Numbered from the stretch's first letter, positions 6,297 through 15,573 are shown. The stretch: 64,000 bases of DNA from Clostridiales bacterium (GCA_017615755.1 JAFZZM010000054.1:1-64000), one strand, 5' to 3'. Notes: generated from the sequence alone by a model not told the origin. Translations and numbers: made by a program.

Positions 6297-8453
6297 ATGA
6301 AAAAGAAAGCATTTCTGGCATTGCTGCTATCGGTAGCAATGTGTTTTTCGGCTTGTGATCTGGAATTGGAAGAATCGGACACTTCGGGTTCGACGACCCA
6401 GAGCACGACCATAACGGAGAAAGAGACGGACGAGACTACTTCTTCGGAGACGAAAACGGATAATTCCGATGCAAAGAAAGACGGAAAAAGCGACAGTAGC
6501 GATAGTGAGTCCGGTTTTACCATGTCCGTCGATGGTTCCAGCGGAACCTTGAATGTTACCCGTGCGAAAAAGAAATCTACTTCGATGGGCGAGGAGGCGA
6601 GCTGGACGATCTTCGTCTATCTTTGTGGTACGGATCTCGAAAGTGAAGACGAGAACGGTATGGCCACAGATGACCTCGACCAGATGATCCAGGCTAAAGG
6701 AAGCGACAAAGTCCGCTTCGTAGTACAGACCGGCGGAACTTCGGCGTGGATGAACAACGTTGTTTCCAACTCGGCATGTGAACGTTATCTGATCCAGAAA
6801 CAGGACATCAAACTGGTGGATTCGGTTCCTCTGAAGAGCATGGGAAAAGCATCGACTCTCTCCGATTTCCTCAGCTGGGGCGTAGAGAATTACCCGGCCG
6901 AAAAGATGGGAGTGGTGTTCTGGAATCACGGTGGCGGAAGCATTACCGGTGCCTGCTTCGATGAACTCTACAATGACGATTCGCTCTCTCTCCTCGAGAT
7001 CAACGAGGCGCTCTCCAAGACGTATGAAAACATGACGGACCGTTTCGAATTCATCGGATTTGACTGCTGTCTCATGGGCAGCGTGGAAAGCGCGAATATC
7101 CTTGCGACCTATGCCAGATACTTCTACGGCTCTGAGGAGCTCGAACCCGGATACGGCTGGAACTATACCAAGATCGGGGATTATCTTGCGGAAAATAACA
7201 ACGCCGATGGTGCGGCTCTCGGAAAGGTCGTGGCCGACAGCTTCTATGCCGAGTGCGAAGCGATCTGGCAGGAGAGTGAGTGCACGTTCACCATCGTGGA
7301 TCTGGACAAGTTCGATGAATTCGCCGTTGCTTTTAACGACTATGCAAAAGCACTCTATGAGGCGGCGTCAGGCGACCTGGCGGGTATCGTCAGAGGCGTG
7401 CAGAGTGCGGATAACTTCGGCGGAAACAACCGTTCCGAAGGTTACACCAACATGGTGGATGTCGGCGGTATCCTCAAGAACTGTTCTTCTTATGCGGATG
7501 GAACTGCCGCGCTGCAGGCACTGAAGAACTGCATCGTATACAACAAAAACGGCGAGACCCATGCCGGTGCGTCCGGACTTTCCATCTACTATCCTCTTGA
7601 AGTGCAGGGTTCTAACGAGATCAGCATCTTCTCCGGTGTCTGCATCAGCCCGTACTATCTTTCCCTGGTCGACATGGTCGCAAGAGGCCATTCGGATACC
7701 GGATACACGAACGACATGTTCTTCGATGACCATGGCGACTGGTTCAGTGACAACGGCTCCAACGATTATTTCGATGATTCGTATTTCGATTACGACTACG
7801 ATGAAGAAGGAGAGAGCAGCCTGATCACATTCTCCCAGAAACCTTCTTCTACACAGGATGGTTTCGGATTTGTGCTGAGTCATGATTCTCTCGAATATAC
7901 GGCATCCGTCATCGCGTATGTGTTCTATGAACTTGATGACGAAACACTGATCTGTCTTGGTGAGACCGATGACATCATCGGCGACTGGGACACGGGTGCT
8001 TTTCAGGATAATTTCCAGGGATACTGGCTCTGCCTGCCGAGTGGCGATCTTCTGACGACATACATTGCCGACTATGGTGACGACTATACCGTGTACACAT
8101 GCCCGATCCTTCTGAACGGAGAGGAGACCAACCTGCGTGTGCGCCAGTACCTCGACTATTCGGTAGTCGTGGAAGGTACATGGGACGGCATCGGTGAGGG
8201 TGGCTGCTCTGACCGTGAGATCCGTCCGCTACAGGCAGGAGATAAGATCGAACCGATCTACTATCTCGATGATGATTCGGATATGACCGGCGACAGCTAC
8301 AAGTGGAAAAAAGGCGACGAACTGGACTATGCTTACCTTCCGGAAGGCAATTACTATTACGGCTTCGAGATCGATGACGTCTACGGCGATTACTATATCA
8401 CGGATTGTGAGATCTTCACGATTGACAGAAACGGCGATATCTATTTCGGATAA
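6297..8453 (+). CDS. Clostripain-family (C11) cysteine peptidase lipoprotein
   Basis: A 718-residue secreted lipoprotein. The signal peptide ends in a lipobox (FSAC), so Cys is lipidated and the protein is anchored outside the membrane. A Ser/Thr/Asp/Lys-rich linker follows to about residue 75. The C11 catalytic domain (about 95-440) shows the His in FWNHGGG near 210 and the Cys in FDCCLMGS near 256, the dyad of clostripain-type enzymes, which usually cut after Arg or Lys. The C-terminal 250 residues are very acidic and rich in Asp and Tyr, possibly a beta domain or calcium-binding region. ATG 6297 starts the signal peptide directly; the in-frame TTG at 6279 would put a polar tail in front. 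It may mature surface proteins or digest proteins. It is probably a single-gene unit or leads into the NUDIX gene 33 bases on. Confidence 0.85.
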   Translation: MKKKAFLALLLSVAMCFSACDLELEESDTSGSTTQSTTITEKETDETTSSETKTDNSDAKKDGKSDSSDSESGFTMSVDGSSGTLNVTRAKKKSTSMGEEASWTIFVYLCGTDLESEDENGMATDDLDQMIQAKGSDKVRFVVQTGGTSAWMNNVVSNSACERYLIQKQDIKLVDSVPLKSMGKASTLSDFLSWGVENYPAEKMGVVFWNHGGGSITGACFDELYNDDSLSLLEINEALSKTYENMTDRFEFIGFDCCLMGSVESANILATYARYFYGSEELEPGYGWNYTKIGDYLAENNNADGAALGKVVADSFYAECEAIWQESECTFTIVDLDKFDEFAVAFNDYAKALYEAASGDLAGIVRGVQSADNFGGNNRSEGYTNMVDVGGILKNCSSYADGTAALQALKNCIVYNKNGETHAGASGLSIYYPLEVQGSNEISIFSGVCISPYYLSLVDMVARGHSDTGYTNDMFFDDHGDWFSDNGSNDYFDDSYFDYDYDEEGESSLITFSQKPSSTQDGFGFVLSHDSLEYTASVIAYVFYELDDETLICLGETDDIIGDWDTGAFQDNFQGYWLCLPSGDLLTTYIADYGDDYTVYTCPILLNGEETNLRVRQYLDYSVVVEGTWDGIGEGGCSDREIRPLQAGDKIEPIYYLDDDSDMTGDSYKWKKGDELDYAYLPEGNYYYGFEIDDVYGDYYITDCEIFTIDRNGDIYFG

Positions 8454-8486
8454 CAGATGATACATAGAAGGAAAAGGAGTAGAGAC

Positions 8487-8990
8487 GTGAAAGCGATTGA
8501 AATCATAGGTGATAACTATTTCGGAAACTGGACGAGTTCAAGATCGGCCTGCCGGGCGATCATCATCAAAGATGGAAAGATGCTCCTTTCCTACGAGACG
8601 GAAACAGACCAATGGATGCTTCCGGGCGGCGGACTCGAAGAAGGGGAAACGCAGGAAGAGTGTGTCATTCGAGAAATCGCGGAAGAGACAGGTTTCGTGA
8701 TCCGTCCGGTATCGGAATGCCTTCTGGAGATCGACGAATACTACGAAGACTGCAAATGGCCGAGCTTCTATTTCCTTTGTGAGATCATCGGGACGACAGA
8801 ATCCCATCTCACCGAGAGAGAGATGGAAGTCGGCATGGAGCCGAGATGGCTTCCGGTAAAAGAAATCATCGGGGTCTTCTCGAAGCATCAGGACTATGCC
8901 GATACCGACGAGATGCGCCGTGGCATGTACCTGCGTGAGTACACGGCCTTAACGACGATCCTGGACGGATATGAAGAAACAGCTGAGTAA
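8487..8990 (+). CDS. NUDIX hydrolase
   Basis: A 167-residue protein with a full Nudix box, GGGLEEGETQEECVIREI continuing AEETGF, at about 51-74 (GX5EX7REUXEEXGU). These enzymes cleave a nucleoside diphosphate linked to another group, using Mg bound by the REUXEE glutamates. The substrate cannot be told: the protein lacks an added domain. GTG 8487 is chosen because AAGGAG lies 7-10 bases upstream and the N-terminus (MKAIEIIGDNYFGNW) leads directly into the domain; ATG 8457 would add ten basic residues. It follows the C11 peptidase by 33 bases. Confidence 0.85.
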   Translation: MKAIEIIGDNYFGNWTSSRSACRAIIIKDGKMLLSYETETDQWMLPGGGLEEGETQEECVIREIAEETGFVIRPVSECLLEIDEYYEDCKWPSFYFLCEIIGTTESHLTEREMEVGMEPRWLPVKEIIGVFSKHQDYADTDEMRRGMYLREYTALTTILDGYEETAE

Positions 8991-9045
8991 GTGCTTCGTG
9001 ACGAGCTCGAAAGACAGAAGAAAAGAAAGCAATATGCCTTAGGTA

Positions 9046-9054
9046 TGTTATAAT
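9046..9054 (+). promoter_or_regulatory. Extended -10 promoter for deacetylase gene
   Basis: TGT then TATAAT (9049-9054), 71 bases before the start codon at 9125. No clear -35 element, as is usual for extended -10 promoters. Confidence 0.55.
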
Positions 9055-9124
9055 GTGTTTGCATCGGAACCCAGGCAGTTAGTTCCGAATAATCAGGATT
9101 CCGATCCACTTGGAGAATATACAT

Positions 9125-10153
9125 ATGAAAAGACGCAGAATTGCTTTGTTGATGACTTCCGTTTTCCTTCTGGGAAACCTATCTATAGCATGTAGCAGTA
9201 AGAGTGAGAGTACCTCTACAGCAGGAAATACTTCAGTGATCGTGGCTTCGGGAAGTGAAGCGACCACGACAGAAGGAAGCTCGGAAGAGACGACCACGAC
9301 GCTGGCGACCGAGATGTCCACAAGAAATGCCGATGATGGAACAGGCCATAAGAATGCATCCATCCTCTATGAGAACGTGAACAACCCGATCGACCGGGTG
9401 GAGTGCATCCGTGACTATATGCTTGCCGATGTGGCTTACTATAACTCCCTGAATAATGTGGCCGAGGATACCTGGTGCTACATACTCAAGGATAATCACG
9501 AACAGTCCGGCTCCTACGAGTATTTCAACATCTCGGAATACAATGCTTTTTATATCGATAAGAATGTCACCGATGACGATAAGGTCGTATATCTGACCTT
9601 TGACTGCGGCTATCCGTCTAACAGAACGGCACACATCCTCGATATTCTGAAGGCGCATAATGTTAAGGCTAACTTCTTCGTGACCAAGATGTACCTCGAG
9701 GAATGTTCTGATTACTGCGTACGCATGAAGCAGGAAGGACATATGGTATGCAATCACACCGTTTCCCATACGGACTTGACCGTGAGAACTGTCGAAGACA
9801 TCATCGCTGAGATCCTCGATGTAGAAGAGTATTTCTACGAGAAGACCGGTTATGAGATCGATCATTTCTTCCGTCCGCCGACGGGTTCCTATACGAAGCG
9901 TCTCCTGTCTATCGTCCGCGATGCAGGTTATACCACGGTATTCTGGAGCTTTGCTCTTTACGATTACGACCAGAACAACCAGCCGAAGCCGGGCGAAGTT
10001 CTGGCCAGCTTCGAGAGAAGACACCATAACGGTGCCGTGATCCTGATGCATAACGACTCTTCTTCCAATGAGAACGAACTGGATTCAGTGCTGACTTATA
10101 TGGAAAGTCAGGGATACCGCTTCGCACTTCTGGACGAAGTCAAAGTAGGATAA
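9125..10153 (+). CDS. PdaA-like polysaccharide (peptidoglycan) deacetylase lipoprotein
   Basis: A 342-residue lipoprotein: signal peptide with lipobox SIAC near residue 24, then a Ser/Thr/Glu linker. The NodB domain covers about 155-340. Motifs in order are TFDCGY (catalytic base Asp; the second Asp of TFDDG is replaced by Cys), NHTVSHTD (two metal-binding His), FFRPPTGSYT, FWSFALYDYD and ILMHNDSS. The TFD-x-GY form and overall sequence are closest to PdaA, which removes acetyl from N-acetylmuramic acid in Bacillus spores and has Asn at the variable position. So peptidoglycan MurNAc is the likely substrate, but a spore role is not shown. ATG 9125 starts the signal peptide. It has its own extended -10 promoter. 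Confidence 0.82.
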   Translation: MKRRRIALLMTSVFLLGNLSIACSSKSESTSTAGNTSVIVASGSEATTTEGSSEETTTTLATEMSTRNADDGTGHKNASILYENVNNPIDRVECIRDYMLADVAYYNSLNNVAEDTWCYILKDNHEQSGSYEYFNISEYNAFYIDKNVTDDDKVVYLTFDCGYPSNRTAHILDILKAHNVKANFFVTKMYLEECSDYCVRMKQEGHMVCNHTVSHTDLTVRTVEDIIAEILDVEEYFYEKTGYEIDHFFRPPTGSYTKRLLSIVRDAGYTTVFWSFALYDYDQNNQPKPGEVLASFERRHHNGAVILMHNDSSSNENELDSVLTYMESQGYRFALLDEVKVG

Positions 10154-10202
10154 GTGTTTCTGAAAAACTCTGAAGTTGCAGAGTAGAAAGCGAGGATTGA
10201 GT

Positions 10203-10766
10203 ATGACATACAAAATGACGATTGCAGGATTGGAAAGAGAACTTCCTCTTTGTCCGATCGCAGATGACCTTTATATCGCGGCTTTTATCTGCTTTGGCGA
10301 TGCGGAGATCTCCACGGCATGTGCGCAAGAACTCCTGAAACTGGTGCCTCGCGAGAACTATGATTATATCTTTACGGCGGAGGCCAAGGGCATCCCGCTG
10401 GCACATGAGATGGCACGCCAATCCGGTGCCGAGAAGTATTTCGTTGCACGTAAAGGGCCGAAGAACTATATGCCGGACCCGATCTCCGTTGAAGATAAGT
10501 CTATTACGACAAAGGGTACGCAGAAACTGTATCTCGGACGTGACGATGCGGACATGATCCGTGGCAAGCGGATCCTTCTGGTGGACGATGTGATCTCGAC
10601 CGGTGGTTCGCTCCATGCTATGGAAGAGATGGTCAAGCTTTGCGGCGGCGAAGTTACCGGGCGTGTATGTGTGCTCGCTGAGGGCGACGCGGCCAAGAGA
10701 GAAGATATCAAGTTCATCGGCACGATCCCGTTGTTTAACGGAAAAGGAGAGCCGATCCTGGAGTAA
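10203..10766 (+). CDS. Purine phosphoribosyltransferase-like protein
   Basis: A 187-residue type I phosphoribosyltransferase. The PRPP-binding signature ILLVDDVISTGGSL lies at about 124-137, and the flexible loop region around ARKGPKNYMPDP precedes it. The overall form (YDYIFTAEAKGIPLAHEMAR) is close to adenine phosphoribosyltransferases, which make AMP from adenine and PRPP for purine salvage. True Apt proteins are similar in length, yet the N-terminal 30 residues differ, so the base could also be another purine. ATG 10203 follows the GCGAGGAT site. The next gene begins 57 bases downstream, and this gene may share its transcript with the AmmeMemoRadiSam pair. Confidence 0.78.
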   Translation: MTYKMTIAGLERELPLCPIADDLYIAAFICFGDAEISTACAQELLKLVPRENYDYIFTAEAKGIPLAHEMARQSGAEKYFVARKGPKNYMPDPISVEDKSITTKGTQKLYLGRDDADMIRGKRILLVDDVISTGGSLHAMEEMVKLCGGEVTGRVCVLAEGDAAKREDIKFIGTIPLFNGKGEPILE

Positions 10767-10823
10767 AGTGAACGAACCGCGCTGAAACTGCTGCTGGTGC
10801 AGACAGGAAAGGAAGGTATGCAT

Positions 10824-12251
10824 ATGTCGGTCATTGCATCTTTTATGGTTCCCCATCCCCCTATGATCGTCCCTTCAGTAGGACGTGGAAGCGAGAAACA
10901 GGTGTTGGAAACGACCCGCGCCTATGAGCAGGTTGCCGATGAGATCGCATCGCTTTCCCCGGAAACGATTATTTTCACGAGTCCGCATGCGACATTGTAT
11001 GCGGACTATTTTCATATTTCACCCGGCACGAAGGCCAAGGGCTCCTTCTCGTATTTCCGTGCTCCGGACGTGAAGTTTTCCGAAACCTATGACGAGGAAC
11101 TGGTGGACAAGATCAGCGAGATCGCCTATCACGAGGGCTTCCCGGCCGGCACTATGGGCGAGCAGGAGAAGGATCTGGACCATGGTACTATGGTACCCCT
11201 GTGGTTCATCCGCAACAAGTACAAAGAAGGAAAAATCGTGCGGATCGGGCTTTCCGGACATCCGCTGACGGATCACTACAAATTTGGCACCATGATCGCC
11301 CGCGCCGTCAATGCACTGGACCGTAAGGTCGTGCTTGTGGCCAGCGGAGACCTGTCCCACAAGCTTCAGGATTACGGCCCGTACGGCTTTGCCCCGGAGG
11401 GACCGAAATACGACGAACGGATCATGGACGTCATGGGGCGAGGTGCTTTTGGAGAACTATTCGACTTCGATGAGGCGTTCTGCGATAAGGCCGCGGAGTG
11501 CGGTCACCGTTCTTTCGTCATCATGGCGGGAGCCTGGGACGGTAAAAACGTGGAGGCAAAAGCACTGTCCCATCAGGATGTGACAGGCGTGGGATACGGA
11601 ATCTGTACTTTCTATCCGAAAGCAGACGAGGCGGTCATTCCGGAAAGACAGTTTCTGAAACTCTATCTTTCCGAGAAGGAGCGGGTACTTGCCGAGAAGC
11701 GCGCTTCTTCTGATGCATATGTACGCCTCGCGCGCCTTTCTCTGGAAAGTTATATCCGAAATGGAAAGAAACTGCATGTAGAAGACGCGTTGGAAGAACT
11801 TAGAAAAGACGGAACAGAAGTGCCGGAAGCGCTGGAAAACACCAGAGCAGGCGCCTTTGTATCGATACATAAACAAGGCATGCTCCGTGGCTGCATCGGT
11901 ACGATCGCGCCGACCGCGTCGAGCCTGGCACAGGAGATCATCAACAACGCGATCAGCGCCAGCACCCGTGATCCGCGTTTTGATCCGATCCTCGAGCCGG
12001 AGCTTTCCTGGCTCGAGATCAATGTGGATGTGCTGGGTGAGGCGGAACCGATCGATTCGAAAGAACAGCTGGATGTGAAGCGCTACGGTGTCATTGTGTC
12101 TACGCGTGACGGAAGAAGAGGACTGCTGCTGCCGGATCTCGATGGTGTGGATACGGTCGATGAGCAGGTGTCGATCGCGATGAGAAAGGGCGGCATCCAG
12201 GCGCATGAGAAGTATTCACTTCAGCGCTTCGAAGTGGTGCGCCACGTCTGA
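10824..12251 (+). CDS. AmmeMemoRadiSam proteins B and A fused (MEMO-like plus AMMECR1)
   Basis: A 475-residue cytoplasmic fusion. Residues 1-270 are the MEMO / class III extradiol dioxygenase-like domain: HPPMIVPSVG near the N-terminus, FTSPHATLY, LDHGTMVPL and ASGDLSHKL carry the conserved His and Asp residues of that fold. Residues about 290-475 are the AMMECR1 domain, with the diagnostic MLRGCIGTI at about 352-360 and STRDPRF. These two protein types and a radical SAM enzyme form the AmmeMemoRadiSam system, named from co-occurrence; I know of no settled biochemical function. The two are often separate genes, here joined. ATG 10824 is selected because GGAAGG lies 7 bases upstream; ATG 10818 is too close. 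The radical SAM gene starts 17 bases after the stop. Confidence 0.88.
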   Translation: MSVIASFMVPHPPMIVPSVGRGSEKQVLETTRAYEQVADEIASLSPETIIFTSPHATLYADYFHISPGTKAKGSFSYFRAPDVKFSETYDEELVDKISEIAYHEGFPAGTMGEQEKDLDHGTMVPLWFIRNKYKEGKIVRIGLSGHPLTDHYKFGTMIARAVNALDRKVVLVASGDLSHKLQDYGPYGFAPEGPKYDERIMDVMGRGAFGELFDFDEAFCDKAAECGHRSFVIMAGAWDGKNVEAKALSHQDVTGVGYGICTFYPKADEAVIPERQFLKLYLSEKERVLAEKRASSDAYVRLARLSLESYIRNGKKLHVEDALEELRKDGTEVPEALENTRAGAFVSIHKQGMLRGCIGTIAPTASSLAQEIINNAISASTRDPRFDPILEPELSWLEINVDVLGEAEPIDSKEQLDVKRYGVIVSTRDGRRGLLLPDLDGVDTVDEQVSIAMRKGGIQAHEKYSLQRFEVVRHV

Positions 12252-12268
12252 TCGGCCGGAGGGAAAAG

Positions 12269-13129
12269 ATGACGAAGTGTCAGGTGTGTTTCCGACATTG
12301 TGATCTAAAAGAAGGGCAGACCGGTTTTTGCGGAGCAAGGATCGGTCTTGGGGATCGTGTTGTGGCTTCCAACTACGGAAGCGTCACGTCGATCGCGCTC
12401 GACCCGATTGAGAAGAAACCTTTGCATCGGTTCTTTCCGGGATCGAAGATCCTCTCGGTGGGAAGCTACGGCTGTAATCTCCGATGCCCGTTCTGTCAGA
12501 ACAGCGAGATCTCATGGGGAGAAGAAGTGAAGACCTTTGCGGACACGGCAGAAACCGTTGAACCGGAGCAGCTTGTCCGGATCGCGCAGAAGTACGTCAG
12601 CGAGCGGAATATCGGTATCGCCTATACCTATAACGAACCTCTTGTGGGATATGAGTTCGTCCGTGACACGGCAAAGCTTGCTCACGAACAGGGATTGAAG
12701 AATGTGCTTGTGACCAACGGTACGGCTTCGCTTTCTGTTCTCGAAGAGATAGGACCGTATATCGATGCGATGAATATCGATGTAAAGTGTTTCTCGGAAA
12801 AGACATACGATGAGGTCTTAGGAGGAAGTCTTCCCATGACAAAAGCATTTGTCGCGGAAGCGGTGAAGATCGCGCACGTTGAACTTACATGCCTGGCTGT
12901 TCCCGGGATCAGTGATGACGAAGAGATGATGCGGGAGATGACGGGATGGATCGCTTCACTTCAGGATAAGGACGGGAGGATCATCGGAAATGAGATCCCG
13001 CTTCATGTATCCCGTTTCTTCCCGAGATTTCACATGACTGACCGCGCAGCGACTCCGGTAGCCGATGTGTATAAGCTCGCGGAGATTGCACGTGAGAAAC
13101 TGAAATACGTATATACAGGGAATTGTTAA
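12269..13129 (+). CDS. AmmeMemoRadiSam system radical SAM enzyme
   Basis: A 286-residue protein of the PflA-like radical SAM group. The cluster motif GCNLRCPFC at about 68-76 (CxxxCxxC) binds the 4Fe-4S cluster that cleaves S-adenosylmethionine. An N-terminal CQVCFRHCDLKEGQTGFCGA (about 4-23) carries four more cysteines, typical of this family. KKPLHRFFPG and AYTYNEPLVGYEF are also family signatures. It is the third member of the AmmeMemoRadiSam set and directly follows the fused A/B gene, so they very likely act together, perhaps with the AMMECR1 Cys. GGAGG lies 9 bases before ATG. Its stop TAA shares the bases TTAA (13126-13129) with the stop of the convergent MFS gene. Confidence 0.9.
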   Translation: MTKCQVCFRHCDLKEGQTGFCGARIGLGDRVVASNYGSVTSIALDPIEKKPLHRFFPGSKILSVGSYGCNLRCPFCQNSEISWGEEVKTFADTAETVEPEQLVRIAQKYVSERNIGIAYTYNEPLVGYEFVRDTAKLAHEQGLKNVLVTNGTASLSVLEEIGPYIDAMNIDVKCFSEKTYDEVLGGSLPMTKAFVAEAVKIAHVELTCLAVPGISDDEEMMREMTGWIASLQDKDGRIIGNEIPLHVSRFFPRFHMTDRAATPVADVYKLAEIAREKLKYVYTGNC

Positions 13130-14373
13130 CTCTCTTTTCTTTTTGCCGGCAGCTTCAAAAGTGCGAAGAACCCGATGGCAACGCCGAGGGCACAGACGAT
13201 CGTGCCTGTGACCAGCATGGGGCGGATGCCGAAATTGTCGAGGATCACTCCGCTGATGAGGTTCGAGAAAACGCCACCGATGGTGATACAGCTTGTGACG
13301 AAGGCCTGACCTTTGACCTGGTCATGGTCGGCCATGGTTTTACTTACATAGTAGGCGGCAGCCGGAATGAAGACCGCATAGGCGAGAAGCTGGCAGCACT
13401 GACTTAGGTACATGTGTCCCATATTCGATGCAAAGATCAATATCGCAATCTTGACCAGAAAAGCAACGCCCGAAAGAAGCAGCAGGTTTCCTGCGGTGAT
13501 CTTCTTGAGAATCAGGCCGATCAAGGCCATGACCGGCAGTTCCAGGATCGCCTGAAGGAAGTTGGCATAGCCCAGTTCTTTTTCGCCACCACCGAGATTA
13601 CGGATGATCTGGATCATGAAATCGTTGATCATGTTGTGTGCAAAGAAAAAGCAGATGACACCGATGAGAAACAGAGAAAATGCCGGGTAGGAGCGGATGA
13701 AAGTACGAAGAGAACTACTCGGGGCAGTGCTTTTGCCTTCGGAGGAGACATCGTCAGCAACCATGTTTTTCGGTTTCCGGAAGGTAAAGATCAGGATCGC
13801 GGAAAGCACCATGACTACGATGTTGATGTAAAGAAGGATGCGGATCCCGTTGCTCTCGATGAGTCCGCCGATGAAAGCGGAAGTGATGGCAAAACTTGCC
13901 GATCCCAGTCCTCTGGCAAGACCGTAGAAGATCGGTGCGCCGGCTTTCTGGTATTCGAAGCACAGCGCCGTCATGACAGGCTGGTAGGCAAACTGGATCA
14001 TGTAGATCAGGGCGAAGACCGGGAAGATAACGAGTTTGTTATTGGTCGAGAAGAGAAGAACGACAGACCCCGCAAGAATGACCAGGACCGAGATCAGGAT
14101 GAAACGGCGGTTGGTCAATGCCCCTTGTTTGTCGATGATGCCGGCGATGACCGGCTGCACGATCGCAGAGAGGATGTTGGCGATAGCCAGGAGAACGCCG
14201 ACTTCTGTATTGGAAAAACCGTTTCCCAGAAGGAAGACCGCCGCACATGCATGGATCGTGCAGAATGCGGAAAAGTATGTGGCATTGATCAGGGTATATC
14301 TGAGCGTCCAGAGAAATGAACGGCCTTTGGTGGTCTTCGGAGTTGATTCGGGTGACGGTGTTTCGGAAGGCAT
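13126..14373 (-). CDS. Major facilitator superfamily transporter
   Basis: A 415-residue integral membrane protein with about twelve hydrophobic segments in two halves. The loop after the second segment has a charged pattern (GIIDKQGALTNRRFI, about 74-88) like the MFS motif A loop between helices 2 and 3. The general look is that of the MFS_1 / nucleoside-symporter-like group (sugar or nucleoside proton symporters), but the substrate is not evident. The first 20 residues are Pro/Ser/Thr-rich and cytoplasmic. A GAGGACA site precedes the ATG at 14373, and an extended -10 lies 34-42 bases upstream. It converges with the radical SAM gene and overlaps it by 4 bases. Confidence 0.8.
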   Translation of the reverse strand: MPSETPSPESTPKTTKGRSFLWTLRYTLINATYFSAFCTIHACAAVFLLGNGFSNTEVGVLLAIANILSAIVQPVIAGIIDKQGALTNRRFILISVLVILAGSVVLLFSTNNKLVIFPVFALIYMIQFAYQPVMTALCFEYQKAGAPIFYGLARGLGSASFAITSAFIGGLIESNGIRILLYINIVVMVLSAILIFTFRKPKNMVADDVSSEGKSTAPSSSLRTFIRSYPAFSLFLIGVICFFFAHNMINDFMIQIIRNLGGGEKELGYANFLQAILELPVMALIGLILKKITAGNLLLLSGVAFLVKIAILIFASNMGHMYLSQCCQLLAYAVFIPAAAYYVSKTMADHDQVKGQAFVTSCITIGGVFSNLISGVILDNFGIRPMLVTGTIVCALGVAIGFFALLKLPAKRKES

Positions 14374-14406
14374 ATCGTGTCCTCGTGTCTTCGTAGATTT
14401 GACCTG

Positions 14407-14415
14407 ATTATATCA
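14407..14415 (-). promoter_or_regulatory. Extended -10 promoter for MFS gene
   Basis: On the minus strand TGA then TATAAT (plus 14407-14412), 34 bases before the MFS start. Just beyond it a short hairpin GGAGGA-aaa-TCCTCC (14432-14446) followed by GTTTT lies between the divergent MFS and amino-acid transporter genes; I cannot assign it. Confidence 0.5.
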
Positions 14416-14597
14416 TGGGCGGCGGCTCGAAGGAGGAAAATCCTCCGTTTTGTACGGAAAGAGCCCCTCTTTTTGTCCTAAATGCCGAAAACCCAGTGCT
14501 TTTGATTGAGAAATTCGTAGAATATCGGAGTGGCATTTGTGGGAGCAGAGGCATTATACTTATAGCGTAGACATTTTATTGTCATAGGAGGATATAT

Positions 14598-15476
14598 ATG
14601 AAGAAGTTATTATCAAAGATCGTATCTGTTGGTTTGATCTTCTGCATGACGGGAGCTATGGCCGGCTGTTCCAAATCGGAAGAGACAACAAAGGCAACTA
14701 CTGCTGCTGACACAACTGCAGCGGACACAACCGCGGGGGATTCTTCGGCCGCAGATACAACTGCAGCTGCTGAGAAGTTCACTGTACAGGAAGGCAAGCT
14801 GATCATGGCTACCAATGCTTTCTTCCAGCCGTACGAGTATTATCAGGGTGATAAGATCGTCGGTATCGATGCGGAGATCGCTGAAGCACTTGCGAAGAAG
14901 CTGGGTCTTGAACTGCAGATCATGGACGTAGAGTTCGATTCCATCATCGCCGGTGTACAGAACAATAAGTATGACTTCGGTATGGCCGGTATGACTGTTA
15001 CCGATACACGTAAGAAGGCAGTAAACTTTACTACTACTTATGCTACAGGTATCCAGGCGATCATCGTGAAGGAAGGTTCCGAGATCGTTGATATTGATAC
15101 ACTTCTGGGCGGCAACTACAAGGTTGGTGTACAGCAGGGTACAACAGGTGATATCTACATGTCCGCTGAGCCGGATGACGGTGGCGTAGGTGAATCCAGA
15201 ATCGTACGTTACTCCAAGGGTCCGGATGCTGTTCTCGCTCTTTCTACAGGTAAGGTTGATGCAGTAGTTATCGATAACGAACCGGCTAAGTCTTTTGTTG
15301 CTGCAAACGAAGGATTGAAGATCCTGGAAACACCTTTCACGGTTGAAGATTATGCTATGTGCGTAAACAAGGACAACACCGTTCTTCTTGATAAGCTCAA
15401 TGCTGCACTGAAGGAACTGACAGATGATGGTACGATCGCATCTATCATCGAGAAGTACATTCCTTCCAACGGCTGA
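14598..15476 (+). CDS. Polar amino-acid ABC transporter substrate-binding lipoprotein
   Basis: A 292-residue extracellular solute-binding protein of family 3. The signal peptide ends in AMAGC (lipobox), followed by a Thr/Ala/Asp linker of repeated ADTTA units to about residue 58. The domain shows FFQPYEYYQGDKIVGIDAEI and FDFGMAGMT-like stretches (YDFGMAGMTVTDTRKK, about 131-146), where Thr and Arg normally hold the amino-acid carboxylate. It captures a polar amino acid such as Gln, His or cystine and hands it to the permease encoded next. GGAGG lies 8 bases before ATG. Codon use is that of a well-expressed gene. A strong terminator follows, then the permease and ATPase genes. Confidence 0.9.
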   Translation: MKKLLSKIVSVGLIFCMTGAMAGCSKSEETTKATTAADTTAADTTAGDSSAADTTAAAEKFTVQEGKLIMATNAFFQPYEYYQGDKIVGIDAEIAEALAKKLGLELQIMDVEFDSIIAGVQNNKYDFGMAGMTVTDTRKKAVNFTTTYATGIQAIIVKEGSEIVDIDTLLGGNYKVGVQQGTTGDIYMSAEPDDGGVGESRIVRYSKGPDAVLALSTGKVDAVVIDNEPAKSFVAANEGLKILETPFTVEDYAMCVNKDNTVLLDKLNAALKELTDDGTIASIIEKYIPSNG

Positions 15477-15536
15477 TATTATGACTTGTTCAGAAAGCAT
15501 ATATTGCTTTCCAGACGAAACGGAAAAGAAATGAAA

Positions 15537-15573
15537 AAGAAGGCGTGAAATACTTTATTTCCGCCTTCTTTTC
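15537..15573 (+). terminator. Rho-independent terminator between binding-protein and permease genes
   Basis: Stem AAGAAGGCG (15537-15545) pairs with CGCCTTCTT (15562-15570), followed by TTC-TTAT. A second smaller hairpin (GAAAGCA / TGCTTTC, 15493-15511) lies before it. It probably makes the binding protein more abundant than the permease and ATPase by stopping most transcripts. Confidence 0.75.
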
